A DNA stretch of 64,000 nt from an uncultured Christensenella sp. (GTDB lineage: Bacteria > Bacillota > Clostridia > Christensenellales > Borkfalkiaceae), in the NCBI GenBank assembly GCA_910585595.1, contig CAJUET010000010.1:1-64000 (forward strand), written 5' to 3'. The position numbers and the translations under genes were made by a program. Below are positions 16,873-24,769 of the stretch, piece by piece (positions within the stretch are counted from its first letter, which is position 1; each line of letters begins with the position of its first letter). Below the pieces are notes generated by a model. That model worked only from the letters and a program-made list of their open reading frames with translations. It was not told the origin of the DNA and did not search any database.

Positions 16873-17507
16873 CGTGTTTTAAATGCCGTAAGAAGATATG
16901 TAATTTTGTTCCCGTGATACTCAATAGCGATTACTGCCATTTTCCCGTTATGGAGAAACTCAAAGTCCCCTCTGTTCGTTCTTCCGTAGTACTCACCTTT
17001 TTCCACCGTTTCCGAGAGATCCTTCAAAAATTCTTGACTGTTAATTCCTTGATCTTCTCTTTGCTTGATAATATGTCGCAATCCAAAGGAGTCGCTCCCC
17101 CACAGCAAATCAATGTCACCTATATCTTCTCGGTGAAAAGCTCCCTTCACATGACCTTTTTTCTCCAGCACGAGTTTATCTATTGCTTCTTGCCCTTTTA
17201 CTCCCTTAAATTCTTCTCCTAACAATTCTTCAAGGGAATCATCTGAATTATTTTCTTCGTCTTTCTCATCAATTTTCGAATCGGTTTTCTGTTTTGCAGA
17301 ATCATACAGCTCCTGCAACTTCAAATCGTCAACAGAGCCGTCTTCGTTCAGAGGTAAATCTATCCCATTCTCTTTCGCCCACTTGATACGCTCGTTTACA
17401 CCGTCAGAATATCCACCGTTTCCGTCATTACCGTCGTCCCCACCGTTCCCGTCGGTAAATTTTCCGTCCGAAGCGCGCGGGTGTTTGTTCTCGTCAAAAT
17501 CACTCAT
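16842..17507 (-). CDS. Phage head-module protein with PBECR-type nuclease domain
   Basis: 221 residues; GAGGA precedes ATG 17507. The N-terminus (DENKHPRASDGKFTDGNG) is the tail motif seen in phage MuF/head morphogenesis proteins, then a Gly-Asp linker and an acidic stretch. Residues about 105-221 (KGHVKGAFHREDIGDIDLLW, FGLRHIIKQR, YLLTAFKTRK) match the phage Barnase-EndoU-ColicinE5/D-RelE-like nuclease group, a toxin domain delivered with virions or used between phages. No immunity gene is obvious next to it. It is complete although neighbouring phage genes are cut. Confidence 0.65.
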   Translation of the reverse strand: MSDFDENKHPRASDGKFTDGNGGDDGNDGNGGYSDGVNERIKWAKENGIDLPLNEDGSVDDLKLQELYDSAKQKTDSKIDEKDEENNSDDSLEELLGEEFKGVKGQEAIDKLVLEKKGHVKGAFHREDIGDIDLLWGSDSFGLRHIIKQREDQGINSQEFLKDLSETVEKGEYYGRTNRGDFEFLHNGKMAVIAIEYHGNKITYLLTAFKTRKKAPPKDDA

Positions 17508-17572
17508 TATTATCCTCTTTATTTTTTTGTATGGTGGAGGCTTGATAAGCTCAAACCCCCTGGAAAGCTGTT

Positions 17573-18130
17573 TTACTTCGTGGAAACTTTTGCGGGTGCT
17601 ACGGGAGCCGTAAGCGCCTGCGTAACCGCATAGGTTGCCGCCGCCGTGTTCGCCGCCGTAACGTTTACAGTCGCGGTCGTATAACCCGTTGCAGAAACCT
17701 CGACCGTGGCCGTTTCGCCTCTGCCGAGAACGAAGGTGTACGTTCCGTTCGCGTTATTCAGATAACCGATGCGGGAACCGTCTCCCTTCGTGATAGCAAG
17801 CGCCGCGTTTGCGACTGCCGCGCTGTCGGTTCCCGTAACGGTGAGCGTAACGGTCGTAGTGTTGTTCCCTTCGTAAACTCCGATCTTCGAAGCGTCGCCG
17901 TAATCCGCGGGAACACCGTACGACTTGATAACGTCGTTGAAGCTGTCGGGCGCGACGATTCTGCCGTTCTCGTCGACGGGGTTGACGAAATCTTTGAGGT
18001 TGTTTTCGGTGGCGATAACAACCGCCGCCGCAGAGCGTCTGGTCATGCACGCGCCCCAACGGAACAGGTTCTGAATCTTCGTACCGATTGCGTTGCCGGG
18101 GTTCGGGATAGGATTGATCGTCGCGCGCGC
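17573..18130 (-). pseudogene. Phage capsid-like protein, C-terminal part with Ig-like domain
   Basis: The frame is open to the junction near 18130 without its own start; ATG 18046 has no Shine-Dalgarno. The first part (NPIPNPGNAIGTKIQNLFRW, RRSAAAVVIATENNLKDF) looks like the end of a capsid protein. Residues after about 55 form a Thr/Ala-rich Ig-like or Carboxypeptidase-regulatory fold (TVTLTVTGTDSAAVANAALA, VEVSATGYTTATVNV), a common decoration domain on phage heads. GC content is clearly higher than in neighbouring genes. The 5' two-thirds are lost at the junction with the AraC gene. Confidence 0.55.
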
Positions 18131-18903
18131 ACGACTACATGGAATTCATGTATGTATACGCAGGAAATATTACGCACATAGTCGGAAAAGAAAAAATCAC
18201 CCTGCAACGGGGTGACATTCTCTTTTTAAATAAACATATCCGCCACAGTATTTTACGGGCGGACAAACAAGATCTCGGGATCAATTTCATTCTTTCGGAC
18301 GCCTTTTTGCAGACGTTGACAAAGAGTGCCGAAAACAACCCCGTTTTGAAGCACTTTATCAAAGAAAATCTGACCGATTATGGCGAGGGTGAATATCTGT
18401 ACTTTCAGACCCAGAACAATCTTCCCATCGGCAATTTGATGGATAACTTGATTTACGCCATCGTAAATCGTTCCAAAGATCTCTATGGCGGTATCGTCTC
18501 CCTGCTATTTGCCTATCTCTCTCATTACGAGAATACTTTAGTGAATGCAAGCCGCTTTTCTACCCTCGACACGCGCTTTCAAAAGGCGGTGCTCACCTAT
18601 ATAGAAACAAACTATCAAACGGCAACGCTCAAAGAACTTGCGCACAATTTGGGATATAACGAGGCATATCTTTCAAGACGGATTCGTCAAACTACGGGCA
18701 CAAGCTTTCGGGAACTATTGCAGAATAAGAGATTGGACTGCGCCGCAGACCTTCTTGCCACCACCTCGCTTACGGTGGAACAAATTATTCACGCAGTCGG
18801 TTACGAAAACCAGAGCTTTTTCCAACGCAATTTCCAGCTACGCTACGGCTCGACGGCTCACCGCTACCGAAAACGTTATATGAAGCAATCCTCTTGGGTG
18901 TAA
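18130..18903 (+). pseudogene. AraC-family regulator lacking its N-terminus
   Basis: Homology begins at His-Asp-Tyr-Met-Glu-Phe (18130-18147), the middle of the cupin sensing domain (HDYMEFMYVYAGNITHIVG), so some 30 residues are missing. ATG 18139 is only the first Met, without a ribosome binding site. The rest is intact: cupin, linker, and two helix-turn-helix units (LKELAHNLGYNEAYLSRRI and VEQIIHAVGYENQSFFQRN). AraC regulators with cupins often sit divergently next to rhamnose genes, and rhaA here is divergent about 2 kb away with phage DNA between them. It probably controlled that operon. If an alternative start works, the DNA-binding half could still be made. Confidence 0.75.
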
Positions 18904-18988
18904 AAATCGGGGCACCCCTATTTTATGCGGCTCTTGAATACGGAATCCTGCATATTAAAGCGCTAAACAGTAAGTTATGGGAATAAAA

Positions 18989-19245
18989 ATGGACGGAAAA
19001 TGTGAAAAACGCTACACGTTAGCAACAAGAGATGTAGGTTAGACTCGTTTATAGTCCCCGGCGTTATAATCGCTTTAATGATAGTTTGGGCGTGTCTAAC
19101 GGATGATAAACGCCTATTATTCATTCCATTGTTTTTTCTTGCGGTGTGCGTTGTTATAATGGGTGTGCTCTTGTTTTGGTCATTTACCGAACCAAAAATA
19201 GCTATACAGGCAGATATAATTGGATTTAGATATATTTTTGCACCG
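18989..19245 (+). pseudogene. Frameshifted small membrane-protein remnant
   Basis: ATG 18989 (GGGA upstream) gives MDGKCEKRYTLATRDVG and stops. In another frame the sequence continues as two membrane helices (VPGVIIALMIVWACL and LFIPLFFLAVCVVIMGVLLF). Together they look like the N-terminus of a small integral membrane protein cut by a frameshift and by the element boundary at 19.3 kb. Low confidence. Confidence 0.3.
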
Positions 19246-19310
19246 CTTGCTTGTTCCCGTCTACCGTACTTACATAATATCCCCTCTGCTCCAATTCCCT
19301 TTAAAAAGCA

Positions 19311-19338
19311 AAAATCCCGATAAAAATCGGGATTTTTT
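19311..19338 (-). terminator. Intrinsic terminator next to the tRNA-Asn fragment
   Basis: AAAATCCCGAT / ATCGGGATTTT stem with flanking A and T runs, abutting the 3' CCA end of the minus-strand tRNA fragment, as expected for a native tRNA gene's own terminator. Confidence 0.7.
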
Positions 19339-19413
19339 GGCTGCTCCTGTCAGACTCGAACTGACGACACCGCGGTTAACAGCCGCGTGCTCTACCATGC
19401 GTATAGGTTTACA
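19334..19413. repeat. 80-bp direct repeat, copy 1
   Basis: Identical except at two or three positions to 49512-49591, same orientation. It includes the tRNA-Asn fragment and about 17 bp beyond it that are not tRNA. Both copies are followed to the right by an island containing the same type of serine recombinase. Confidence 0.8.
19338..19396 (-). tRNA. 5'-truncated tRNA-Asn(GTT), copy 1
   Basis: The 3' three-quarters of a tRNA-Asn: D-loop end GGTAGAGC, anticodon arm CGCGG-CTGTTAA-CCGCG (anticodon GTT), T arm GTCAG-TTCGAGT-CTGAC, acceptor strand AGGAGCA, discriminator G and encoded CCA. The 5' acceptor strand (TGCTCCT) and the 5' half of the D arm are absent; TGTAAACCTATACGCAT stands there instead. 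It cannot be a working tRNA. It is best read as an attachment-site half left by an element that inserted within the tRNA gene. Confidence 0.75.
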
Positions 19414-19508
19414 TGGGGGGGGGAAAGTATATCACTCGATTAAAATATACTTCAATTTGTTCCACATAATAACTAATATCCAATGTAGATTTATATAGTC
19501 CACTAATG

Positions 19509-19787
19509 TTATTTATCTTTATGGTAATGACTATGAAAGTGAACAGATTTACTCTTGTCGGTCCTATTAAAGTTTACATTTGTATTAACGGTTTTATTTT
19601 CGTTACGGGGATGCTTTAATTCAGCCATCGCAATTTCTTTCTCTACATTATACTTATGTATTTTTTTGTTAAACTGCATTTTCTTTGCGTCGTCATCTGT
19701 TTTTTCTCTTTTATCACGGAGATGCTGAATACGACGATCTGCAATCCGTACTCTATCCTGAGCATTTTTATTTTTAAAACCGAACAT
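19509..19787 (-). CDS. Small charged protein downstream of the KTSC/TIR/caspase genes
   Basis: 92 residues from ATG 19787 with AAGGAGG. The middle (DRRIQHLRDKREKTDDDAKK, then NKKIHKYNVEKEIAMAEL) predicts a long charged helix or coiled coil, and the C-terminus is His/Asn-rich (VHFHSHYHKDK). No family recognised. It is the last gene of the minus-strand set, 104 bp after the KTSC gene, so co-transcription is likely but not certain. Confidence 0.6.
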   Translation of the reverse strand: MFGFKNKNAQDRVRIADRRIQHLRDKREKTDDDAKKMQFNKKIHKYNVEKEIAMAELKHPRNENKTVNTNVNFNRTDKSKSVHFHSHYHKDK

Positions 19788-19891
19788 TTTATTGCCTCCT
19801 TTTAATCTCTTATTGATATGAAATGGAATAGGACTTGCAAGCAAAAAAATACCTCATCACACGCATCAAATACGCTTACAATTTTAATCTT

Positions 19892-20110
19892 TTATTTTTC
19901 GTATTTGAACCTTACATTGCGTTGTATGAAGCTCCCTAAACCATCCCCACATCTTGCCAAGCGTTTCATTTGCTCTACATTGTACTGTCCCGCGCTACGA
20001 TAAGAATATCTGTATACGGGTCCCGTCGAAAATTTAACGTCAATGTAATCCAAACCTATTGCAAACTCTCTCACACTCGAATCATTACTCAAATTTTTAT
20101 ACTTTTCCAT
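19892..20110 (-). CDS. KTSC-domain protein
   Basis: 72 residues from ATG 20110 with GGGAGG upstream. The core (IGLDYIDVKFSTGPVYRYS...GDGLGSFIQRNVRF) is a KTSC domain, a small beta-rich module of unknown biochemical role found alone and fused to lysyl-tRNA synthetase or mobile proteins. It starts 17 bp after the TIR gene stop, in the same apparent operon as the caspase and TIR genes, so it may be a third component or regulator of that system. Confidence 0.75.
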   Translation of the reverse strand: MEKYKNLSNDSSVREFAIGLDYIDVKFSTGPVYRYSYRSAGQYNVEQMKRLARCGDGLGSFIQRNVRFKYEK

Positions 20111-20127
20111 ACTTTCCTCCCAATAAT

Positions 20128-20514
20128 TTATCTTGCTCCGTTTATAAGTAATTTCAAATTTTCCCATGACCAATTATAAATTTTATCAGATGTCCTTGCC
20201 CCACGTGGTTTAACCACTCTTCCGTTTGCGCGACCATGCAAAAGAAAATAAGGAATTCCCTCCTCTTGCGCAATAGTTAATTCTGCGGAAACACCAGTCG
20301 CAGTATCCGTGTAATAACCGCAAATAACGATAACCACGTCACAATTTCTAATTCGCTGACGCGCATGATCTTTCCAATGGCTCGTTATAGCTTCTTTAAT
20401 AGACATGTCGTTGATGGAAAACGGTGAATCCGGATTCTTTGCTTGTCCTACTAAGGCAATCTTCAACTCTTCGTCATGATCGTAATCAAAACTAATAAAT
20501 GCTTTTTTCTTCAT
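20128..20514 (-). CDS. ThsB-type TIR-like protein (MTH538/DUF1863 family)
   Basis: 128 residues; AGGAGA precedes ATG 20514. The family landmarks are clear: KKAFISFDYDHD at the N-terminus, CDVVIVICGYYT in the middle, and GVSAELTIAQEEGIPYFLL, where Glu78 occupies the place of the catalytic NADase glutamate of ThsB-type TIRs. The end (SDKIYNWSWENLKLLI) is also typical. In Thoeris systems such TIR proteins make a cyclic ADP-ribose-type signal from NAD on infection. The gene begins 13 bp after the caspase-like gene, suggesting that the protease is the effector of its signal. Confidence 0.8.
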   Translation of the reverse strand: MKKKAFISFDYDHDEELKIALVGQAKNPDSPFSINDMSIKEAITSHWKDHARQRIRNCDVVIVICGYYTDTATGVSAELTIAQEEGIPYFLLHGRANGRVVKPRGARTSDKIYNWSWENLKLLINGAR

Positions 20515-20527
20515 AAGTATCTCCTGA

Positions 20528-21484
20528 TTAAATTCTTCCCTTATTTACTAAATTCCAATAATGAACACCTATCGCAGTTAATTTACAAGATTTCGCGTTC
20601 ATTGCCGCATAATACATATGCTGTTCACCAACAGGGACGACCAAGTTGACCTTCACCATTTTTTGCAGTATCGCAAATTTTTTTGTATTTACTTCATCTG
20701 GACACTCGCTATCTGGTTCAAAGCTTGGATTAAGTTTCAATTCTTCATGCGGATTTGAAAATAATGATGTAATCGTTCTCAAATCATCCATAGATATAGA
20801 CGGTAACGCCTGTCTTAAACTTATAAACTGCTCAATGTTCGTTTTAAAAACCGGTCGCTGCGACCATGCGCCCAATGATTGATCAATGTGAGCATAAATA
20901 CTACCCGGTGTAATTTGTCCTAAAATATCTGCTCCGCTTCCATTTAATGCATCCACAAGTAAACTAGTGAAAACACCGTGCCCTTTTTGTTCTATAGCAT
21001 ATTGTCCTTTCGTACAAGCACTCAAAATAGTTACGCCCTCACCGATTATTGAAACACTGTTAAAATATTTATCGGTACCCAACTCCCCTGCGTGGCAACA
21101 GTCGAATATTAAAACTCTATTTTTAACTTTGGATTCATTGCACCATTGCATGATATCGTCCATTTTTATGCCGTTTCGACCCGTTTTTTCCACATCTGAA
21201 GTTATGATATAACCATTTTTATTTTCCGTATATCCGTGCCCTGAAAAATAGAATAACGCAACCTCATCATTCCCTGAAAATAATTCTATGATGGCAGTTT
21301 CCAAATCATTTTTTGTTACGATATTATTCTCCGAAGTTGACAGCATCCTTTTAATCTCGAAATTCAATGACCCATCTGCATTGCGCGCCAAAACATTTGC
21401 CACTTCGCACGCATCATTCACACAACCATTAAGATCGCCCAAATGAAGATAATTGTCGATTCCAACTATTAATGCCTTCCGCAT
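20528..21484 (-). CDS. Caspase-like (peptidase C14) protease
   Basis: Start ATG 21484 (AAAGGA upstream); 318 residues. The p20-like fold begins at once (KALIVGIDNYLHLGDLNGCVNDA). Catalytic His83 lies in FYFSGHG and the catalytic Cys, most likely Cys130, in IFDCCHAG; the Asp/Ser-binding strand VTILSACTKGQYA and GHGVFTSLLVDAL complete the domain by about residue 215. The last 100 residues are of unknown fold and could be a signal sensor. No membrane segment. Bacterial caspases next to signal-making immune genes act as abortive-infection effectors. Being first in an operon with a TIR gene, it fits a TIR-to-caspase immune pair. Confidence 0.85.
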   Translation of the reverse strand: MRKALIVGIDNYLHLGDLNGCVNDACEVANVLARNADGSLNFEIKRMLSTSENNIVTKNDLETAIIELFSGNDEVALFYFSGHGYTENKNGYIITSDVEKTGRNGIKMDDIMQWCNESKVKNRVLIFDCCHAGELGTDKYFNSVSIIGEGVTILSACTKGQYAIEQKGHGVFTSLLVDALNGSGADILGQITPGSIYAHIDQSLGAWSQRPVFKTNIEQFISLRQALPSISMDDLRTITSLFSNPHEELKLNPSFEPDSECPDEVNTKKFAILQKMVKVNLVVPVGEQHMYYAAMNAKSCKLTAIGVHYWNLVNKGRI

Positions 21485-21683
21485 AATTAATCCTTTACTC
21501 TTCAAATCAATTCAACTTTTCTCTTGTTTAATTGATAATCTGCAACTTGCTGTGTTCTTTTAATTATAACATTTTATTCTTCCAACTATATAGACGAAAA
21601 ATACCGCCAAAATGTTACACTAAATTTTATTAATTTACAAATTTTTAATGTGGCATTTATCGTCCGAACAAAATTAAAAAAGT

Positions 21684-23243
21684 TTAACCCAAAAACTGCT
21701 GATAATCCATATTCAAAATAATATCCAAATGGTAGTCCTTGCCTATCATGATTTTCTTGATTAGGTTACAAATGATCATCTTCTTGCGTTCGCGGGAGGC
21801 TTTGTCGAACTCGTCTGCCCAACCGATAAAATTCTCATAGTAGGTATCTAAACTTTCTAACATTCGTTTTTCGTCGTTGACGGACTTCAACGCTTCCGGA
21901 ATTTGTTTTTCTAATAGAACAATCTTTTCTTTCTCTGCGTTGATTGCTGCATTCAGCGTTTCAAGTGAAAGCGTTGACGATCCTATCATTGTCTGTCCTA
22001 CCGATTCCACCAGCTTCTGCATAATAAGCTGCTCCCGCTCGTACTCTTTTAACAAAAGATTATACTGCTTTTTCTTTTCTCTTACCGTTTCCTCATACTT
22101 CTCTTTGAGTGTTTCATCCTTTGCCGTGCCCTGTATCCTCTCAAACACTCGATGCAACAACTCCAATACCGCCTCATCGATCTTCGTAGACTTATACTGC
22201 GATTGCCCCGTGCATGAGCCGCGTTTTCTTGCTCTGTTCGGACAGATATACTTTATTCCGCGATAGACCTTTCTCGTACCGTCTGCTAAAATTACGGGAT
22301 CTTGATAAGATACCGCGTGCATTTTACAGCCGCAATGAGCACAAAAGATATTCCCGCCGAGCAACGCCGCGCCCCGTGTCGTGTAGACAATACTTGATTT
22401 CTTTGCATTGACAATATTCCGTGCCTCTAAAATCTTCTGCGCCTCGTCAAACAGCGTTTCATCTATTACTTTCAAGTGTTCCAAAAATATCGACTTTTTC
22501 CCACCTCGTACGAAGTATCCCGTATAAGTATGGTTTCTCAATATTCGATTTACGGTATTCGGCTGAAACTTTGCTCCGCTATGGGTACGGTATCCCTGCT
22601 CGTTGAGCAACTTACATAACCGCCAAGTACCATAACCCTCTTCTACTGTCTTCTTAAAAATGAACTGCACAACCGCGACTTCTTCGGGTACGATTTCAAG
22701 CGCGACCAACTCCCGTCCTTTCTTCGTGATGACTCCGCTCTTTATAAAGCGATATCCGAATACCGCCGCTCCGCCCGTGAACCGTCCTTCTTCCACCAAC
22801 TGTCCGAGCCTTGTCTTTACCCGCATGGAAGTCTTACGGCTCTCCCCTCCCGCCTGCCAAAATCTGATATAGTTCAACAAATAGTCGCAGTCTGTTTCAA
22901 ACGTCTGCTGTCCCTCTTTGGCGCTCCATACCTGTATCCCGCTCTTTACGAACCATTCGAGCACGAACGGCGTTTCGCTTGGGATTCTTCCCAAACGGTC
23001 GAACATGAACACGAGCAGAATATCGAACTCCTTCTTCTCTGCCGCTACTTTCAAATCCTGAATGGCGTCCCTATCGTTTGCAGAAATCTTAAATCCCGAT
23101 ATCCCTTTCTCCATGTATTCCTTACAGATCGTCCAACCCATCCTTCCCGCAAAGGCACGGCAAGCCTGTTTTTGCATGGGAATATCATCTCCATCCACTT
23201 GCCCCTTAGTCGATACCCGATACAAACAATATACTCTTTGCAT
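21684..23243 (-). CDS. Serine recombinase of the caspase/TIR element
   Basis: 519 residues, AAAGGAGG before ATG 23243. The resolvase domain carries catalytic Ser11 (YRVST) and FDRLGR; the Recombinase domain (about 150-275) is followed by a zinc ribbon (CAHCGCKMH...C...C) and a coiled coil near 390-470. All parts are present, so it is probably active. It is closely related at DNA level to the truncated copy at 52.1-53.4 kb. Genes on its two sides (TIR/caspase below, RHH/TnpV above) lie on the same strand. Confidence 0.92.
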   Translation of the reverse strand: MQRVYCLYRVSTKGQVDGDDIPMQKQACRAFAGRMGWTICKEYMEKGISGFKISANDRDAIQDLKVAAEKKEFDILLVFMFDRLGRIPSETPFVLEWFVKSGIQVWSAKEGQQTFETDCDYLLNYIRFWQAGGESRKTSMRVKTRLGQLVEEGRFTGGAAVFGYRFIKSGVITKKGRELVALEIVPEEVAVVQFIFKKTVEEGYGTWRLCKLLNEQGYRTHSGAKFQPNTVNRILRNHTYTGYFVRGGKKSIFLEHLKVIDETLFDEAQKILEARNIVNAKKSSIVYTTRGAALLGGNIFCAHCGCKMHAVSYQDPVILADGTRKVYRGIKYICPNRARKRGSCTGQSQYKSTKIDEAVLELLHRVFERIQGTAKDETLKEKYEETVREKKKQYNLLLKEYEREQLIMQKLVESVGQTMIGSSTLSLETLNAAINAEKEKIVLLEKQIPEALKSVNDEKRMLESLDTYYENFIGWADEFDKASRERKKMIICNLIKKIMIGKDYHLDIILNMDYQQFLG

Positions 23244-23254
23244 TTTTTCCTCCT

Positions 23255-23404
23255 TTATTTCCTTATCCGCTCATCATAGGAATCCAACAACATTCTCTTC
23301 ACGGTGTGAATTGAATTGTTCCCCGAGCAGAATGATACCCTTACCTTAACTCCGTTATGTACAAACGAATACTGACGCTCATCCAACTCCAAACTGTTTT
23401 CCAA
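23255..23404 (-). CDS. Small conserved-looking protein before the recombinase
   Basis: About 49 residues (TTG 23404) or 54 if ATT 23419 is used, which has the better GGGAG spacing. The sequence (LELDERQYSFVHNGVKVRVS, then IHTVKRMLLDSYDERIRK) reads like a compact beta-beta-alpha accessory protein and stops 11 bp before the recombinase ATG. Small ORFs in this place are common in clostridial serine-recombinase elements; this one is unidentified. Confidence 0.45.
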   Translation of the reverse strand: MENSLELDERQYSFVHNGVKVRVSFCSGNNSIHTVKRMLLDSYDERIRK

Positions 23405-23444
23405 ATATAAATTCTTAATATTCTTACTCCCTTTGAAAAAGCAA

Positions 23445-23472
23445 TCGTGAGGGCCATGCCCTCACGATTCAA
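23445..23472 (-). terminator. Hairpin after the ribbon-helix-helix gene
   Basis: AATCGTGAGGG / CCCTCACGATT, an 11-bp stem followed on the minus strand by GCTTTTTC. It ends the TnpV/RHH transcript or attenuates read-through into the recombinase. Confidence 0.6.
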
Positions 23473-23476
23473 TTTC

Positions 23477-23704
23477 CTATTCTTTTTTCTGCGGACCGTA
23501 CTCCCGTTGCAAGGCTTCATACCCTGCTCTTATCAATTCCACTTTTGATATACGGTGTTCTTTTAAGAACAAATTGATCTCCTCGGCGTACTGCCGTTCT
23601 ACGCTCGTTCCCCAAACGATATGCGCCGCTTTCCGCTCGGCTTTATGACTATCTTCAAACTTCCTTTTCGCCACTCTTTGCGGCGTATCTTCTTTCTTTT
23701 TCAT
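23477..23704 (-). CDS. Ribbon-helix-helix-like element protein
   Basis: 75 residues from ATG 23704 with AGGAGA. A basic N-terminus (KKEDTPQRVAKRKFEDSHKA) is followed by RQYAEEINLFLKEHRISKVELIRAGYEAL, a strand-helix-helix pattern like CopG/Arc repressors. It lies between TnpV and the recombinase in one operon. It probably regulates the element or assists recombination. Confidence 0.55.
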   Translation of the reverse strand: MKKKEDTPQRVAKRKFEDSHKAERKAAHIVWGTSVERQYAEEINLFLKEHRISKVELIRAGYEALQREYGPQKKE

Positions 23705-23713
23705 ATCGTTCTC

Positions 23714-23989
23714 CTAATTCACATACACAAGCTCGGTTAAGATTTCTTCTTCGATCAATCGCTGTACCGCTGTTTGCCTGCGGTAATCCTCCATGAAATC
23801 TCCTGTACGCTTGTAACGATTATCTTCCATGAGCTTTGCATACAACGTTTCATACAACTCACCCGCCTGTCTGTCTATTCCATGCAAATAATCGGGAACG
23901 CTCTCTAACGCCCATAGCTTTCCTACTGCGTGTTTCTCTAAATACTTCTTCACAAGCGTTCCATATTTGCCGTATACCTGCTTCTCCAT
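23714..23989 (-). CDS. tnpV: TnpV-family transposon protein
   Basis: 91 residues from ATG 23989, AGGAGG at 7 bp. The pattern YGKYGTLVKKYLEKH...YLHGIDRQAGELYETL, ending EEEILTELVYVN, matches TnpV, an accessory protein of clostridial Tn4451-like elements with unknown biochemistry. First gene of the minus-strand operon TnpV-RHH-small ORF-recombinase. Confidence 0.75.
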   Translation of the reverse strand: MEKQVYGKYGTLVKKYLEKHAVGKLWALESVPDYLHGIDRQAGELYETLYAKLMEDNRYKRTGDFMEDYRRQTAVQRLIEEEILTELVYVN

Positions 23990-23999
23990 AACAAACCTC

Positions 24000-24366
24000 C
24001 TGAAAATTTGCACTTCGTATTAATACGAATATCATATTTTTTGCTGTTTGTCAAGAGGCTTTGGGAAATTTTTTTGAATTCTTTCAACCAAAATTTTCTT
24101 TTGACGTGAACACTCTAAAAGCGGGTTTCCCGCCTTGTTCTCCGTCCGTAGGACGGCTCGAAAATGCCATTTGTGGCATTTTCCTTTACCTGCTTGCTTT
24201 TTTCTCTTTTTTGCAACACCTTTTCCGTAACCACAACTCCCTGCAAATCACATGTTCGATACACTCTTTTGCCTTTTCTATAAATTGCTCGTTTAGACCG
24301 CCTCCGACAAAAACCCGTCCGCTTAACTTATATAATGCTACGTTTTACTCATTTACGCTTTTTTAG
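24000..24366. other. Non-coding stretch with small palindromes
   Basis: No gene. It holds short inverted repeats in a row (GCGGGTTTCCCGC, GTCCGTAGGAC and AAAATGCCATTTGTGGCATTTT at about 24168-24189) in AT-rich DNA. It may contain the upper end of the caspase/TIR element, but I could not find a match to the 19.3-kb repeat. Confidence 0.4.
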
Positions 24367-24528
24367 TTAATCTTCTATTATAATGACATGAATATAATTT
24401 CTGCACGTTGGGCATCGGCAAAAACAGTCCGTACCGTTCTTGCCTTGTATGAGTGTCGTTTTGCAATATGGACAGCAAGCATAATAATATCCTTCTATAA
24501 TCGCCCGATACTTTTCTTTTGATGCCAT
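24367..24528 (-). CDS. Small Cys-rich zinc-ribbon protein
   Basis: 53 residues: YYYACCPYCKTTLIQGKN, then FCRCPTCRNYIHVIIIED, giving two CxxC pairs 18-20 residues apart. It is like the proteins at 11338 and 57731 and the Cys-rich small proteins of conjugative elements. ATG 24528 has no clear Shine-Dalgarno, so the start may lie elsewhere or the gene may be inert. Confidence 0.45.
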   Translation of the reverse strand: MASKEKYRAIIEGYYYACCPYCKTTLIQGKNGTDCFCRCPTCRNYIHVIIIED

Positions 24529-24549
24529 TGTCGATTTATAATGAATTAA

Positions 24550-24708
24550 CCAAGATTGCTAATATATCCTTTTCATTCAGCGGAGCCCATGCTTTATCAA
24601 GTACCTTTTTACGGCAATATGGCGCGCGATTTCTCCAAGGCGGGAATCGTCGATCCCGAACACGTTCACGCCGTAAGACACAAACTTTTAGATACTTCCC
24701 GTCAATAA
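24550..24708 (+). pseudogene. C-terminal remnant of an unidentified gene
   Basis: From about 24565 the frame reads YPFHSAEPMLYQVPFYGNMA, then FSKAGIVDPEHVHAVRHKLLDTSRQ and a stop, with base composition like the GH operon. It looks like the last 50 residues of a cytoplasmic enzyme whose front was lost at the element boundary. I cannot name the family. A hairpin follows at once. Confidence 0.35.
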
Positions 24709-24735
24709 AGAACTCTCCGCAGCCGGAGAGTTCTT
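24708..24735 (-). terminator. Terminator hairpin at the end of the GH operon
   Basis: AAGAACTCTCCG / CGGAGAGTTCTT, a 12-bp perfect stem with a 4-nt loop, 34 bp beyond the GH2 stop; on the minus strand it is followed by TTATT. Confidence 0.6.
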
Positions 24736-24769
24736 GAATGTAAATTTTCAGCGGACATCCAATACAAAT

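Noticed and set aside
17754..18059. Overlapping Arg-rich ORFs in the capsid fragment
   Set aside because: They are frame shadows of a GC-rich gene with low-complexity translation.
19338..19413. A complete, functional tRNA-Asn gene
   Set aside because: No 5' acceptor strand complementary to AGGAGCA and no GCTC for the D stem are present upstream in either copy.
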